The translations under genes and the position numbers were made by a program. This document shows, piece by piece, positions 1 to 7,439 of a DNA stretch of 32,779 nucleotides; position 1 is the stretch's first letter, and the number at the start of each line of letters is the position of its first letter. Below the pieces are notes generated by a model. That model saw only the letters and a list, made by a program, of their open reading frames with translations. It was not told the DNA's origin and did no database searches. The stretch is from Bacteroidales bacterium (lineage in GTDB: Bacteria > Bacteroidota > Bacteroidia > Bacteroidales > UBA12170), in assembly GCA_016744655.1 (NCBI GenBank), contig JADGDY010000041.1, positions 1 through 32,779 on the forward strand, written 5' to 3'.

Positions 1-116
1 TTACTATACCTCATACACAAGCCTAACAGACTAGCAGCGTATTTTTTATAAAGCACAGCTTGTGCCTTACGCTTGCCTGTTTTACAGTCGTTTATGAGGT
101 CATCCAAAGCTTTCAT
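1..116 (-). CDS. ECF RNA polymerase sigma factor, N-terminal fragment cut by window edge
   Basis: Reading the minus strand from an ATG at 116 gives an open frame of 38 codons that runs off the left edge. The residues (start MKALDDLINDCKTGKRKAQ, then a YKKYA...CMRY pattern) match the start of region 2 of ECF sigma-70 factors. They align residue by residue with the start of the complete sigma factor at 3120-3647 (LI..., GKRKAQ versus GNPRAQ, YKKYA versus YDQYA, CMRYS versus SLRFA). The rest, including the -10 recognition helix and region 4, is outside the window, so the regulon and any anti-sigma partner cannot be seen. No clear TAnnTTTG box was found upstream. The family assignment rests on a short stretch but is consistent with length, frame and paralogy. 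Confidence 0.72.
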   Translation of the reverse strand, partial: MKALDDLINDCKTGKRKAQAVLYKKYAASLLGLCMRYS

Positions 117-243
117 TCAATCAAATTCGTTTGTAAGACAGCATTTATGAAATGTGGTTGCCTAATTCATTTATCAGGAAATAAAATTACATATTTAATG
201 GAAACCAGAAACATTATTTATCATTGGATTTAAATTTTTTAAA

Positions 244-278
244 TAAAAAAAGGCAGTTCTGTTTAGTTAGAACTGCCT
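244..278 (-). terminator. Intrinsic terminator of the Tat-signal gene
   Basis: A perfect 10-base inverted repeat, AGGCAGTTCT / AGAACTGCCT (251-260 and 269-278) with an 8-base loop, is followed on the minus strand by a T-rich tract (A-run at 244-250 on the plus strand). It lies about 25 bases past the stop codon of the gene at 303-662 and closes that transcription unit. Confidence 0.85.
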
Positions 279-302
279 AAGTGTAATGTTTTGATAACCA
301 GA

Positions 303-662
303 TTAAAAACTCTGGTCTATTTCTTTTGTTAGTTTTTGTGAAATTTTAATATACTCTTTTAGAAAGTCAGCATCTTCAAATCGTGCTTTAAATTTGGGCA
401 TCATCTCTTCCATTTGTTCAGGAAGATGAACTAAAGCTTCGTTATCTTTAAACTCTCTACCTAAAGCTTTTTCATTTCTAATTTCCGTTACATACAAATT
501 AACCCATTCATTAAAATCTTTTAGTAGATCTTTATTTGAGATATGATCCCAATTATCCTCATTTAAATTGTTGGAAAATAAAGATTTATTGGCGCCAATT
601 ATAGGTAATGCTGCAGCTGTTGCTATGGTGTTTTTCAAGAAGTTTCTTCTGGATGTGCTCAT
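303..662 (-). CDS. Small Tat-signal exported protein of unknown function
   Basis: A 119-residue protein whose N-terminus carries a twin-arginine signal (STSRRNFLK, then a hydrophobic stretch of Ala/Ile/Leu to about residue 30), so it is probably exported folded by the Tat system. The remaining ~85 residues are polar, helix-prone and rich in Glu/Lys. There is no cysteine in the mature part and no cofactor motif that I recognise. Short Tat proteins in this phylum are sometimes small partners of oxidoreductases, but no oxidoreductase gene lies next to it, so that is only a possibility. The gene has its own promoter box (678-685) and its own terminator, so it looks monocistronic. Confidence 0.75.
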   Translation of the reverse strand: MSTSRRNFLKNTIATAAALPIIGANKSLFSNNLNEDNWDHISNKDLLKDFNEWVNLYVTEIRNEKALGREFKDNEALVHLPEQMEEMMPKFKARFEDADFLKEYIKISQKLTKEIDQSF

Positions 663-677
663 GAATTAGTTTTAGGT

Positions 678-685
678 CAAAATTA
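678..685 (-). promoter_or_regulatory. Candidate -7 box (TAATTTTG) for the Tat-signal gene
   Basis: The minus strand reads TAATTTTG, an exact TAnnTTTG match, 15 bases upstream of the ATG at 662. No convincing -33 TTTG at the expected distance was found, so the call rests on the -7 element and its position. Confidence 0.5.
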
Positions 686-750
686 GAATTGTTCCGCAAA
701 GGAAAAAAATGAATAGGCCTAAAAAGTGTGAAGCAAATGTTAAGAATAAA

Positions 751-1731
751 CTAGTGGCTAATGATTAGTTTTTGTGTTGTAGCAAGTGTTTCGTCAACAT
801 AGACTTCTACAAAATAATATCCATTTTGCCAATTTCTAATATGCATAGCCTTAGAATAAGTATTAGAAACAAGTTTTGAAGATTCTTCAAAAACAATTCT
901 TCCGCTAATATCAGATACCCTAGTTTGGATGCTTTTATTTCCTGTCGTAGTAAATTCAATATTAACAATGCTATTAGCTGGATTTGGATAAAAATTAAAA
1001 GAATCCTCACTAATTAGTTCTTCGTTTATAGAGCTACTAATAAATCCATCTTCAACACTAATTTGGATGTCTTCAAATTGTGTGTTTTCTTCACTAATTG
1101 TAATTGAAATTTGATTAGTATTTAGACCAATGATATGAGGATATACAATATACGAACCAAGTGGTAAATTATTAAAACTAAAATGCCCCAAGTGATTGGT
1201 AGGAATATGCATTAGTGATACCATGTTTTCGTTAAATAAGATAACATCAATACCTTGTAATGTTGATCTCTCTACATCCGATGATATTGTACCACTTATT
1301 ACACCAGGACCATTTGGTAAAGTTTCTCCACCATTTTGTCTAATTAATTTAATATCATATTCCCAATAATCCTCTGTTAAATGAATAATTTCAGCCTCTT
1401 GCCAATTCGAACCATTTTGATATAGTGTATATGAGAAATTTCCCATGTTTGGATCACCAGGTACAAGGCCTGCCCATACATAATAGTCCCCAGCAGGTTT
1501 CCTGTAAAAATAATAGTAGCCCAGTGTATCAATTTTCACCATTTCTATTCTTTCATAAGTTTCTGCATCATACAAATAGGCTTCACCATTGACAATAGGA
1601 AAGTCTTCGGCAAAAACATGTCCGCCAAAGCTATAATGGTCTTTGGTTGCCTCAGCTTCTTGAGCCATGCAATCTTCAGGTAAAGATACCAGACTTAATA
1701 AAAAACCAATGACAAGTAAATATTTTTTCAT
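751..1731 (-). CDS. T9SS-secreted protein with carboxypeptidase-regulatory-like domains
   Basis: A 326-residue exported protein. An N-terminal signal peptide (MKKYLLVIGFLLSLVS..., cleavage near residue 24) is followed by beta-rich segments of the carboxypeptidase-regulatory/SdrB-like type (a GHVFAEDFPIVNGEAYLYD segment near 37-55 and GVISGTISSD near 143-152). The C-terminal ~80 residues form a T9SS type A sorting domain: FNFYPNPANS near 246, a DISGRIV core, and an ending YYFVEVYVD...TQKLIISH. Proteins with this ending cross the outer membrane through the type IX system and are usually anchored to A-LPS or released. It starts only 11 bases after the anti-sigma-like gene, so it is co-transcribed with the sigma/anti-sigma pair. 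It may be the effector, ligand or sensor partner of that pair (inference). Confidence 0.85.
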   Translation of the reverse strand: MKKYLLVIGFLLSLVSLPEDCMAQEAEATKDHYSFGGHVFAEDFPIVNGEAYLYDAETYERIEMVKIDTLGYYYFYRKPAGDYYVWAGLVPGDPNMGNFSYTLYQNGSNWQEAEIIHLTEDYWEYDIKLIRQNGGETLPNGPGVISGTISSDVERSTLQGIDVILFNENMVSLMHIPTNHLGHFSFNNLPLGSYIVYPHIIGLNTNQISITISEENTQFEDIQISVEDGFISSSINEELISEDSFNFYPNPANSIVNIEFTTTGNKSIQTRVSDISGRIVFEESSKLVSNTYSKAMHIRNWQNGYYFVEVYVDETLATTQKLIISH

Positions 1732-1742
1732 TTTTTATTCCT

Positions 1743-3119
1743 CTATTTAAACACGTATTTAAAGCCAATTTTAACTCCTAAGCCATAAGGGTTTCCTCCA
1801 TCATTACTTTCCACCAACGATTTGATGTAATATCTAGCATTCGGTTCTACACCAAATCTAAATTTCTCAGTAATGTGATAGTTTATTCCCACATTAATTT
1901 GTGCTTGTAAATTCCATTCTGTTCTTTGATGGTAAAGTGGAGTTGTTTTAATAATAGTATTTAATTCTCCTTCAATTGTAGGTGCAGGAATATCATCATA
2001 AATTAATATGCTAGCATTTAAACCAGTTTTAGCATAAAAGCTAAACTTTTTACCGATAGGAGTGTAATAACCAATATTAATTGGAATATTTAAATATATG
2101 TAAGTATTTTTGTTTTCTGTTATTGTTGCCTTATCAATGGTGTCGTACACGCTCACCAGTTTAGTATAATAAGTAGGAACTGCTGTTCCACTTGAGGTGT
2201 CGAAGGTAACATTATAAACATCCTGATAAGCCCCCTTAAAAACTGCTTCTTCATAATCCACATGATAAATACCATCGTCTTTACTAATTGCAGCACCTAA
2301 TCCAGTTTCCAAGAAAAGTTTGCCAATATGATATTTAGCAGATAAATCTAAACCATAGTTTTGGATGTTATTATCATTGTCTGGAATAGTTACCCATTCC
2401 GGAGAGAATTCAAGTCCCAATTCCCAATACTTTTCATAGCGATGACCTTTAGTTATATCATTAATAGCATCCTCATCAAAGAAATCGTAACCAGCCTTAG
2501 ATGGTTTGCCACTAGAGAATTCTTGTTGAATACTAGTTGTTTCTGACTCTTCAACTTGTAGGTAACTACTTTCTAACAAATCTAATTCTTCAGCTTCTAC
2601 TACTGTGTTTGTTTCTACCGAAAACTCTTCTGCAATGATTGAATGATCTTTGTTATGATTATTATAATTATTAATTGGCTCTTCAAATTGAGTTTCTTCT
2701 ACTGCTTCAGGTATTTTATTATCAATGATTACTTTCTCTTCGATTGGTAAATCATTTTCAATTTCTGATATGATATCTGATTCTGTTAGCTCTAAGTTTT
2801 GACTGGAATTAGAGGAGGCTACATGTTTAACCTCATTTACTAAGTTAGATTCAGTATGATTAGTTGTTGGAGTAAGCTGAGTAGATTCTTTCATAGAATC
2901 TAAATAATCATTACTTACATAAAAATACCCTACAGTACTAAGAAGCAGACCCAATAAAGAAGCTGCAGCCCACCATCTCCATTGAGATGATTTGCCAGCA
3001 CTAGCACCCAAAGCTTCAGCTTGAACGCCAGCCCAGATATGTGAAGGAGGTGCTACTTCATGTTGCTGAAGCTTGTCCTTGAATATCTGATCAAATTCCT
3101 TATGTGTGTTATCTTCCAT
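1743..3119 (-). CDS. Dual-membrane anti-sigma-like protein: inner-membrane helix plus outer-membrane beta-barrel
   Basis: A 458-residue protein with an unusual layout. Residues 1-47 are a soluble cytoplasmic segment; one hydrophobic helix follows at about 49-67 (WRWWAAASLLGLLL...). Then comes a ~155-residue acidic, Ser/Glu/Asn-rich linker of low complexity. From about 228 to the end there is a beta-barrel of the porin-like family (alternating strands, GLDLSAKYHIGKLFLETGLG, ending in ...GVKIGFKYVFK with a terminal Phe-Lys). The start codon directly follows the stop of the sigma gene (TAAATG), which implies translational coupling and a regulatory partnership. This matches the dual-membrane-spanning anti-sigma (Dma) architecture described in Bacteroides thetaiotaomicron: the N-terminus binds sigma, the linker crosses the periplasm, and the barrel senses at the outer membrane. 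Binding to the sigma factor is inferred from layout and gene order. Confidence 0.82.
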   Translation of the reverse strand: MEDNTHKEFDQIFKDKLQQHEVAPPSHIWAGVQAEALGASAGKSSQWRWWAAASLLGLLLSTVGYFYVSNDYLDSMKESTQLTPTTNHTESNLVNEVKHVASSNSSQNLELTESDIISEIENDLPIEEKVIIDNKIPEAVEETQFEEPINNYNNHNKDHSIIAEEFSVETNTVVEAEELDLLESSYLQVEESETTSIQQEFSSGKPSKAGYDFFDEDAINDITKGHRYEKYWELGLEFSPEWVTIPDNDNNIQNYGLDLSAKYHIGKLFLETGLGAAISKDDGIYHVDYEEAVFKGAYQDVYNVTFDTSSGTAVPTYYTKLVSVYDTIDKATITENKNTYIYLNIPINIGYYTPIGKKFSFYAKTGLNASILIYDDIPAPTIEGELNTIIKTTPLYHQRTEWNLQAQINVGINYHITEKFRFGVEPNARYYIKSLVESNDGGNPYGLGVKIGFKYVFK

Positions 3120-3647
3120 TTATTTTTTCACTACTCTTTTTTGTAAATAAGCCCTGGCTCTCGCCAATTGTGATTTACTTGTGTTTTCTGATATACTGAG
3201 CATGTCGCCAATTTCTCGATGTGTATATCCTTCAATAACATTCAAGTTAAAGACGGTTCTGTATCCATCGGGTAATTTGCTAATGATATTTAAAAGCTCA
3301 TTTTCCGACATTTGATCAATGGCGGAAACAGTATCGCTTTTTTCAAAAATCATTACGGTATCTAAATCACTAGAATTTCTGTGTTTTAAATTTTTCTTGT
3401 AATAATTAATTGCTGTATTGACAATAGTTCTTCTAATCCAACCTTCAAGACTACCTTCATTTCTATATGAAGGTAAATTTGAAAAAACTTTTACAAATCC
3501 TTCTTGAAGAATATCGTTAGCTTCATCTACATCTTTGGCAAATCTTAATGACACAGAATACATTTTCGATGCATATTGATCGTAAAATGCTTTTTGTGCC
3601 CTTGGATTACCTTGGATAACTTTTTTTATGAGTTTATCTTGTTGCAT
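3120..3647 (-). CDS. ECF-type RNA polymerase sigma factor
   Basis: A 175-residue group 4 (ECF) sigma factor with only regions 2 and 4. Region 2 holds the core-binding signature DEANDILQEGFVKVF (about 41-55) and the -10 recognition stretch SLEGWIRRTIVNTAINYYKK. Region 4 is a helix-turn-helix (GYRTVFNLNVIEGYTHREIG, then SISENTSKSQLARAR). The size is normal. It heads an operon with the dual-membrane anti-sigma-like gene and a T9SS-exported protein. The likely behaviour is that sigma is held at the inner membrane until a signal at the cell surface is sensed. Upstream at 3682-3711 there is a housekeeping-type promoter candidate and a second one near 3835-3868. Any autoregulatory ECF promoter cannot be recognised by eye. 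Confidence 0.93.
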   Translation of the reverse strand: MQQDKLIKKVIQGNPRAQKAFYDQYASKMYSVSLRFAKDVDEANDILQEGFVKVFSNLPSYRNEGSLEGWIRRTIVNTAINYYKKNLKHRNSSDLDTVMIFEKSDTVSAIDQMSENELLNIISKLPDGYRTVFNLNVIEGYTHREIGDMLSISENTSKSQLARARAYLQKRVVKK

Positions 3648-4063
3648 GTAGATTATAAATGCCTATAATGTTTTCGTGCGGTAAATTTAGAAATATATTT
3701 CACTAACCAAAAACATAAAGACATCTCTGTTAAAGATCAAACCAATTTTGTCAAAATATCATACCATGTTATTCAAAGAACTATATGCGATTAAATCAAA
3801 TGAGAATAATGGTCCTTGATGCAAAATATATAGACAAAAATATGTCCAATATAGTTGCATTGGTTCAAAATTTTATTCAATTAAATCGTACACTGTTAAT
3901 TTTAAGGAAAGAATCCTCTTGATGTTGGTATAGAGACTGTTAAACTTGCAATAGGGTTGCGTCTAAAAAAAATAATATTTACTTTTTATTTAAAACTGCA
4001 ATTAGGAAATTATTATTGTTGTAAGTTGCAGATATACAGGGTGGTGTGTTGCTCGTTTCTTGT
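3648..4063. other. 416-base intergenic region upstream of the sigma operon
   Basis: No credible gene. It holds two minus-strand promoter candidates for the sigma operon: TTTG-N18-TAAATTTA at 3682-3711 (one base off TAnnTTTG) and TTG-N23-TATTTTTG at 3835-3868. A weak hairpin (CTGCAA 3996-4001 / TTGCAG 4026-4031) followed on the minus strand by TTTTAAAT could be a poor terminator for the lipoprotein gene. The rest is AT-rich sequence without an obvious repeat. Its length is large for this compact chromosome and suits a control region with more than one start site. Confidence 0.5.
3682..3711 (-). promoter_or_regulatory. Candidate promoter of the sigma/anti-sigma operon
   Basis: On the minus strand TTTG (3708-3711) is followed after 18 bases by TAAATTTA (3682-3689), a one-mismatch fit to the Bacteroidota housekeeping promoter, giving a leader of about 30 bases before the ATG at 3647. 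Confidence 0.4.
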
Positions 4064-4519
4064 TTATAATTTTTTGGCTAGTAGCTCAAGGCTAATAATT
4101 CCATTGTTATCCACATACTGAGAGTGATTTACTATTTTAATTTTTAGCTTTCCACTCTGATTTATACTTAATTCTTCTTTAAAAACAACCGGAAGTTGAT
4201 AATTTTTATTTGTTTTTTCGCCGAGGTGTTGGTACTCATAATCAAGAATACGAAAAGATTTATCACCTAATCGTGTTCCACCATCGGGTAAATAAATATA
4301 AAATCCCAAATCAATTTTTCGATTATTATAGGTGGAATCTGTAGTTATAAATCCTTCAAATGTATATTTTTGTCCAGCCTCAACTTCTAATTCATATATG
4401 ATTTCATCAAATCTGAACCAGTTATTATTTTCAAAATGATGTTTTTTTTCTAAAACAATCGAATTAGAGCAAGAAAGAAATAGTGTGGATATTAAAAGTA
4501 TTAGAAAAGTATTTTTCAT
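4064..4519 (-). CDS. Small lipoprotein of unknown function
   Basis: About 151 residues from the ATG at 4519. The reading frame stays open further upstream, but that part covers a terminator and the promoter, and the signal peptide begins at this Met. The N-terminus MKNTFLILLISTLFLSC is a lipoprotein signal with lipobox LFLSC, so the mature protein should be lipidated on Cys17. The mature part is beta-rich (YELEVEAGQKYTFEGFI, KIDLGFYIYLPDGG, GKLKIKIVNHS), like a small jelly-roll or Ig-type sandwich, but I do not recognise the family. It follows the BNR/T9SS gene on the same strand, separated from it by a terminator, and has its own -7 box at 4541-4548. Confidence 0.75.
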   Translation of the reverse strand: MKNTFLILLISTLFLSCSNSIVLEKKHHFENNNWFRFDEIIYELEVEAGQKYTFEGFITTDSTYNNRKIDLGFYIYLPDGGTRLGDKSFRILDYEYQHLGEKTNKNYQLPVVFKEELSINQSGKLKIKIVNHSQYVDNNGIISLELLAKKL

Positions 4520-4540
4520 TATGCTTGTTTTTGTAAAATG

Positions 4541-4573
4541 CAAATATAAAAAAAGACGGATTGGTGGGGCCAA
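4541..4573 (-). promoter_or_regulatory. Promoter of the lipoprotein gene, nested in the upstream terminator
   Basis: The minus strand has TATATTTG (4541-4548), an exact TAnnTTTG, with a TTG 22 bases upstream (4571-4573). The TTG lies inside the terminator stem of the preceding gene and the terminator's T-tract forms part of the spacer. Confidence 0.6.
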
Positions 4574-4579
4574 TCCGTC
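4548..4579 (-). terminator. Intrinsic terminator of the BNR/T9SS protein gene
   Basis: Perfect 10-base stem GACGGATTGG / CCAATCCGTC (4555-4564 and 4570-4579) with a 5-base loop, followed on the minus strand by seven T (A-run 4548-4554). It begins about 24 bases after the stop codon of the gene ending at 4603. Confidence 0.92.
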
Positions 4580-4602
4580 AATGAACAAAGCAGATAAATA
4601 TC

Positions 4603-7311
4603 TTATTGTATACTTATCTTACTTGAGTATTTATTACTTGAAGTCTTTAATTTTAAGACATAGCTTCCGGCAGAATAGTTGCTTAGGTCAACAAAATTAT
4701 TTTTCGGTGCTGTTGTAGATTCGTAAATCAACTCTCCTTTTATATTAAAGAGCTGAAGATGTTCTACTTGTTGGTCGTTTTTTGGAAGAGTAAAGTTGAT
4801 TTTACCTACTGAAGGGTTCGGATATACACTGAATTCTATTTCTGTGTTTAATTCTTCTTGTCCAACTGATATAAGATCATATGTACAGGTAAACAAACCC
4901 CTACCATGTGTGGCTGCTATAATTTTTTTATCACTTTTTCTAATCTTAATCATATCAACTCTCACATTGGCCATACCGTTAATTGCAGGAGTCCAAGATG
5001 GGTTAATAACTGATAAATCTGCAGTTTGCCAAACTCCTAGTTCAGTAGCTAGAAGGGCTTGCTTACTAGAGTTAGGATGATACATGGCCCACCTAATAGG
5101 CATATCTGGTAGATTTCCTTCTACTTCTTGCCAGTTAGATCCACCATTATAAGATTGCCATACAGAACTAACTCCATAATTACTGAAGGTTACTAGTAAG
5201 GTATCTTCTGAACCTCCAATTGCAATGCAGCTAATAGCGCCAGTAGGGAAATCGGAACTCCCAATTTCAGTCGTGTTAGCAATAGATTGAGCATTTTCTA
5301 TTTTAAACAAATGACCGGCATTAGAACCCATAAATATGGTTGAGTTTCCTAGTTCTGAATAGGGTGAATTAGTTACAGCGGTAAACCATGTGTTAATATT
5401 GGTACCGGCATCAATAATTTGTTCTGTTGGGTTGTTTGGGAGGTTTTTAACTCTAAACATTTTGTTTTCATTTTCACCAAAAAAACCAACACCATTTGCA
5501 AATAGGATATTGTTTTCAGAGTCTAAATCAGCAGGGCATAAAAATGTTCCAGTACTATTATTTCCAATCCATCCTATCTGACTGTTATTATTGAATATCG
5601 TATATCTATTGTAATAATATGAAGCGATTGATATGTTTGGTTCGTTTTTGTCATAGAAACAATAAGCACCATCACCACCAAGAATCATATCATTAATATT
5701 TAGGTCATTACCTGTGTATCTTAATGTTCCATTATCTTGTAAACCACCTATATATTCATCTACTCCTAAAGTAGGGTTAATGTCACATGTGTAAAATTGT
5801 AAACTAGAATATTTATTATTCCGTTCTTGAAAATCTGGCAAATCATTTCCGGCATTATTAGTATAAAAGACACCACCATCAGTTCCAAATATTACTTCAT
5901 TTGGAGAGCCAGGTTTAAATTTGATTACATGTTGGTCAGCATGGATATAGTCACTCCCTCCTCCTGAATACATTGCAGCCCAATCGCTCACATGTGAATA
6001 GTAATTGCCTCCATCTGTGGAATGGTATTGGTCTAGCCCTCCTACATAAAAATGGTTCGCATCTTCAGGATCAACTGCTATTGAGAAAGCATGCCAACTT
6101 AGACTGGCCCATGTTGGGTCACCATTAGGAATGTTAAGCTCTGTCCAATCCTCGCCTTTGTTTTCTGATTTTAAAACAAAATTACCATGATAATATCCAA
6201 ACCCGTTTTCATATCCAGCTCCAATTATAGCATAAATTACATCGTTATTGGATGCAGAAGTCGACAACATTACTCTTCCTGGTAATTCGTATTCACCTAT
6301 TCCATCTTCAATGATTTCTTGATAGTCATCGTTTTTATCCCAAGAACCAAAAGTTCCTAAATCTGAATATAAGATAACGGCTCCACCTTCTCCTTCAATA
6401 TTTCTCATGGTTCCAACGTAAATCCTTCCGTCTCCACCAATTTCTATATCAGCTGGAGTAAATGGGGTTTCGCTAGAAATGTAAGGTAACACCTGTTCCC
6501 AGCTATCTCCTCCATTTATTGAACGATATAAGCCATCTGTAGGTTGAGATTCATGGTCCGCTCCCATATATTTCCCTGAAGCAACACCTGCATATATTAC
6601 AGATTGTCCGTTCTCATCTCGAACTTCTATGTCAGTTATGTAAGCAAAGTCTTGTGTAGATTCAATGATGTTCCAAGTATTACCACCATCCTCAGATTTC
6701 CAAATTCCAACTCCTCTCCCAGAAGATTCTCTATAAGTGATGATAGCTGTTGGAGCTTCACCTGTTCCAGCATAAAAAGTAGTAGTGTTATTTGGATCGT
6801 AGCTTAAACAACTAATAGATAGAGAAGCCATAAAGTCATCAACTGGTGTCCACTCAGAACTATAATCAGTAATGTCATTATTATACCAAATTCCACCGGT
6901 CACAGAACCAGCCCATACTCTATTTCCAGTACTACTATTAGGGTCCCACATGAGTGCTCTAGTTCTTCCACCCATCGTACTACTAATATTCTCCCATTCT
7001 AATTCTTGGGAGCTTTTTAAGCTTGATGCTTTTAGTATTTCTTGAGCTTGCTTATTTGCTTCAACTAATCTTTCTTGTGGAACTCTCTTTTCCACTGGAT
7101 CCATTACTTGGTAGTATTCTTGCATTGCAGCCATATCTGGTTGACCGAGGGCTTTTTCATCAGAAGACTCCTCGGGAAGTTTTTCTTGGAATGCTTTTAA
7201 ATCTTTGTTGATTGCTTTGGCATATTCTTTTCTGCAGTCAGTTTCTTGAAAACTAAACAAAAGTGCACCAACCGATATGATGGTAATAAATGAGAGTAAG
7301 TATTTTTTCAT
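4603..7311 (-). CDS. Large BNR/sortilin-like beta-propeller protein exported by T9SS
   Basis: About 902 residues from the ATG at 7311, where the signal peptide MKKYLLSFITIISVGALLFS begins; the frame is open for eight more codons but these add nothing to the signal. Residues ~110-810 hold many BNR/Asp-box motifs of the S-x-D-x-G-x-x-W type (KSEDGGNTWNI, SINGGDSWEQV, KSENKGEDWTEL, SYNGGSNWQEV), so the core is one or two beta-propellers as in sortilin/VPS10- and sialidase-like proteins. The sialidase Arg triad is not apparent, so an enzyme role is not supported. The C-terminus is a T9SS type A sorting domain (FSVYPNPSVGKINF, LFNIKGELIYES, GSYVLKLK...ISIQ). It is likely a surface or released adhesin or binding protein, monocistronic with its own promoter and terminator. 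Confidence 0.9.
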   Translation of the reverse strand: MKKYLLSFITIISVGALLFSFQETDCRKEYAKAINKDLKAFQEKLPEESSDEKALGQPDMAAMQEYYQVMDPVEKRVPQERLVEANKQAQEILKASSLKSSQELEWENISSTMGGRTRALMWDPNSSTGNRVWAGSVTGGIWYNNDITDYSSEWTPVDDFMASLSISCLSYDPNNTTTFYAGTGEAPTAIITYRESSGRGVGIWKSEDGGNTWNIIESTQDFAYITDIEVRDENGQSVIYAGVASGKYMGADHESQPTDGLYRSINGGDSWEQVLPYISSETPFTPADIEIGGDGRIYVGTMRNIEGEGGAVILYSDLGTFGSWDKNDDYQEIIEDGIGEYELPGRVMLSTSASNNDVIYAIIGAGYENGFGYYHGNFVLKSENKGEDWTELNIPNGDPTWASLSWHAFSIAVDPEDANHFYVGGLDQYHSTDGGNYYSHVSDWAAMYSGGGSDYIHADQHVIKFKPGSPNEVIFGTDGGVFYTNNAGNDLPDFQERNNKYSSLQFYTCDINPTLGVDEYIGGLQDNGTLRYTGNDLNINDMILGGDGAYCFYDKNEPNISIASYYYNRYTIFNNNSQIGWIGNNSTGTFLCPADLDSENNILFANGVGFFGENENKMFRVKNLPNNPTEQIIDAGTNINTWFTAVTNSPYSELGNSTIFMGSNAGHLFKIENAQSIANTTEIGSSDFPTGAISCIAIGGSEDTLLVTFSNYGVSSVWQSYNGGSNWQEVEGNLPDMPIRWAMYHPNSSKQALLATELGVWQTADLSVINPSWTPAINGMANVRVDMIKIRKSDKKIIAATHGRGLFTCTYDLISVGQEELNTEIEFSVYPNPSVGKINFTLPKNDQQVEHLQLFNIKGELIYESTTAPKNNFVDLSNYSAGSYVLKLKTSSNKYSSKISIQ

Positions 7312-7332
7312 GATTGTGATTTTATTTAAGGA

Positions 7333-7363
7333 CAAAGCTATTTATATTAAGGTTGTTTTACAA
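7333..7363 (-). promoter_or_regulatory. Promoter of the BNR/T9SS protein gene
   Basis: Minus strand: TTG (7361-7363), a 20-base spacer, and TAGCTTTG (7333-7340). This is an exact fit to the Bacteroidota consensus TTG-N17-23-TAnnTTTG, 21 bases before the ATG at 7311. It supports that start. Confidence 0.75.
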
Positions 7364-7380
7364 CAATTGTTTTTTTTATT

Positions 7381-7416
7381 AAAACAAAAGCCCCAACTAA
7401 ATCAATAGCTGGGGCT
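7381..7416 (-). terminator. Terminator of the methylmalonyl-CoA decarboxylase operon
   Basis: Inverted repeat AGCCCCA / TGGGGCT (7389-7395 and 7410-7416), which can be extended inward by a few pairs, with T-rich sequence after it on the minus strand (A-rich 7381-7388). It lies 24 bases past the stop of mmdB, the last gene of the operon. Confidence 0.85.
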
Positions 7417-7439
7417 GTTTTCATATTTTAATATCTGGA

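Noticed and set aside
4520-4588. N-terminal extension of the lipoprotein gene to 4588
   Set aside because: It would run through a strong terminator and the -7 box, and the lipoprotein signal starts at 4519.
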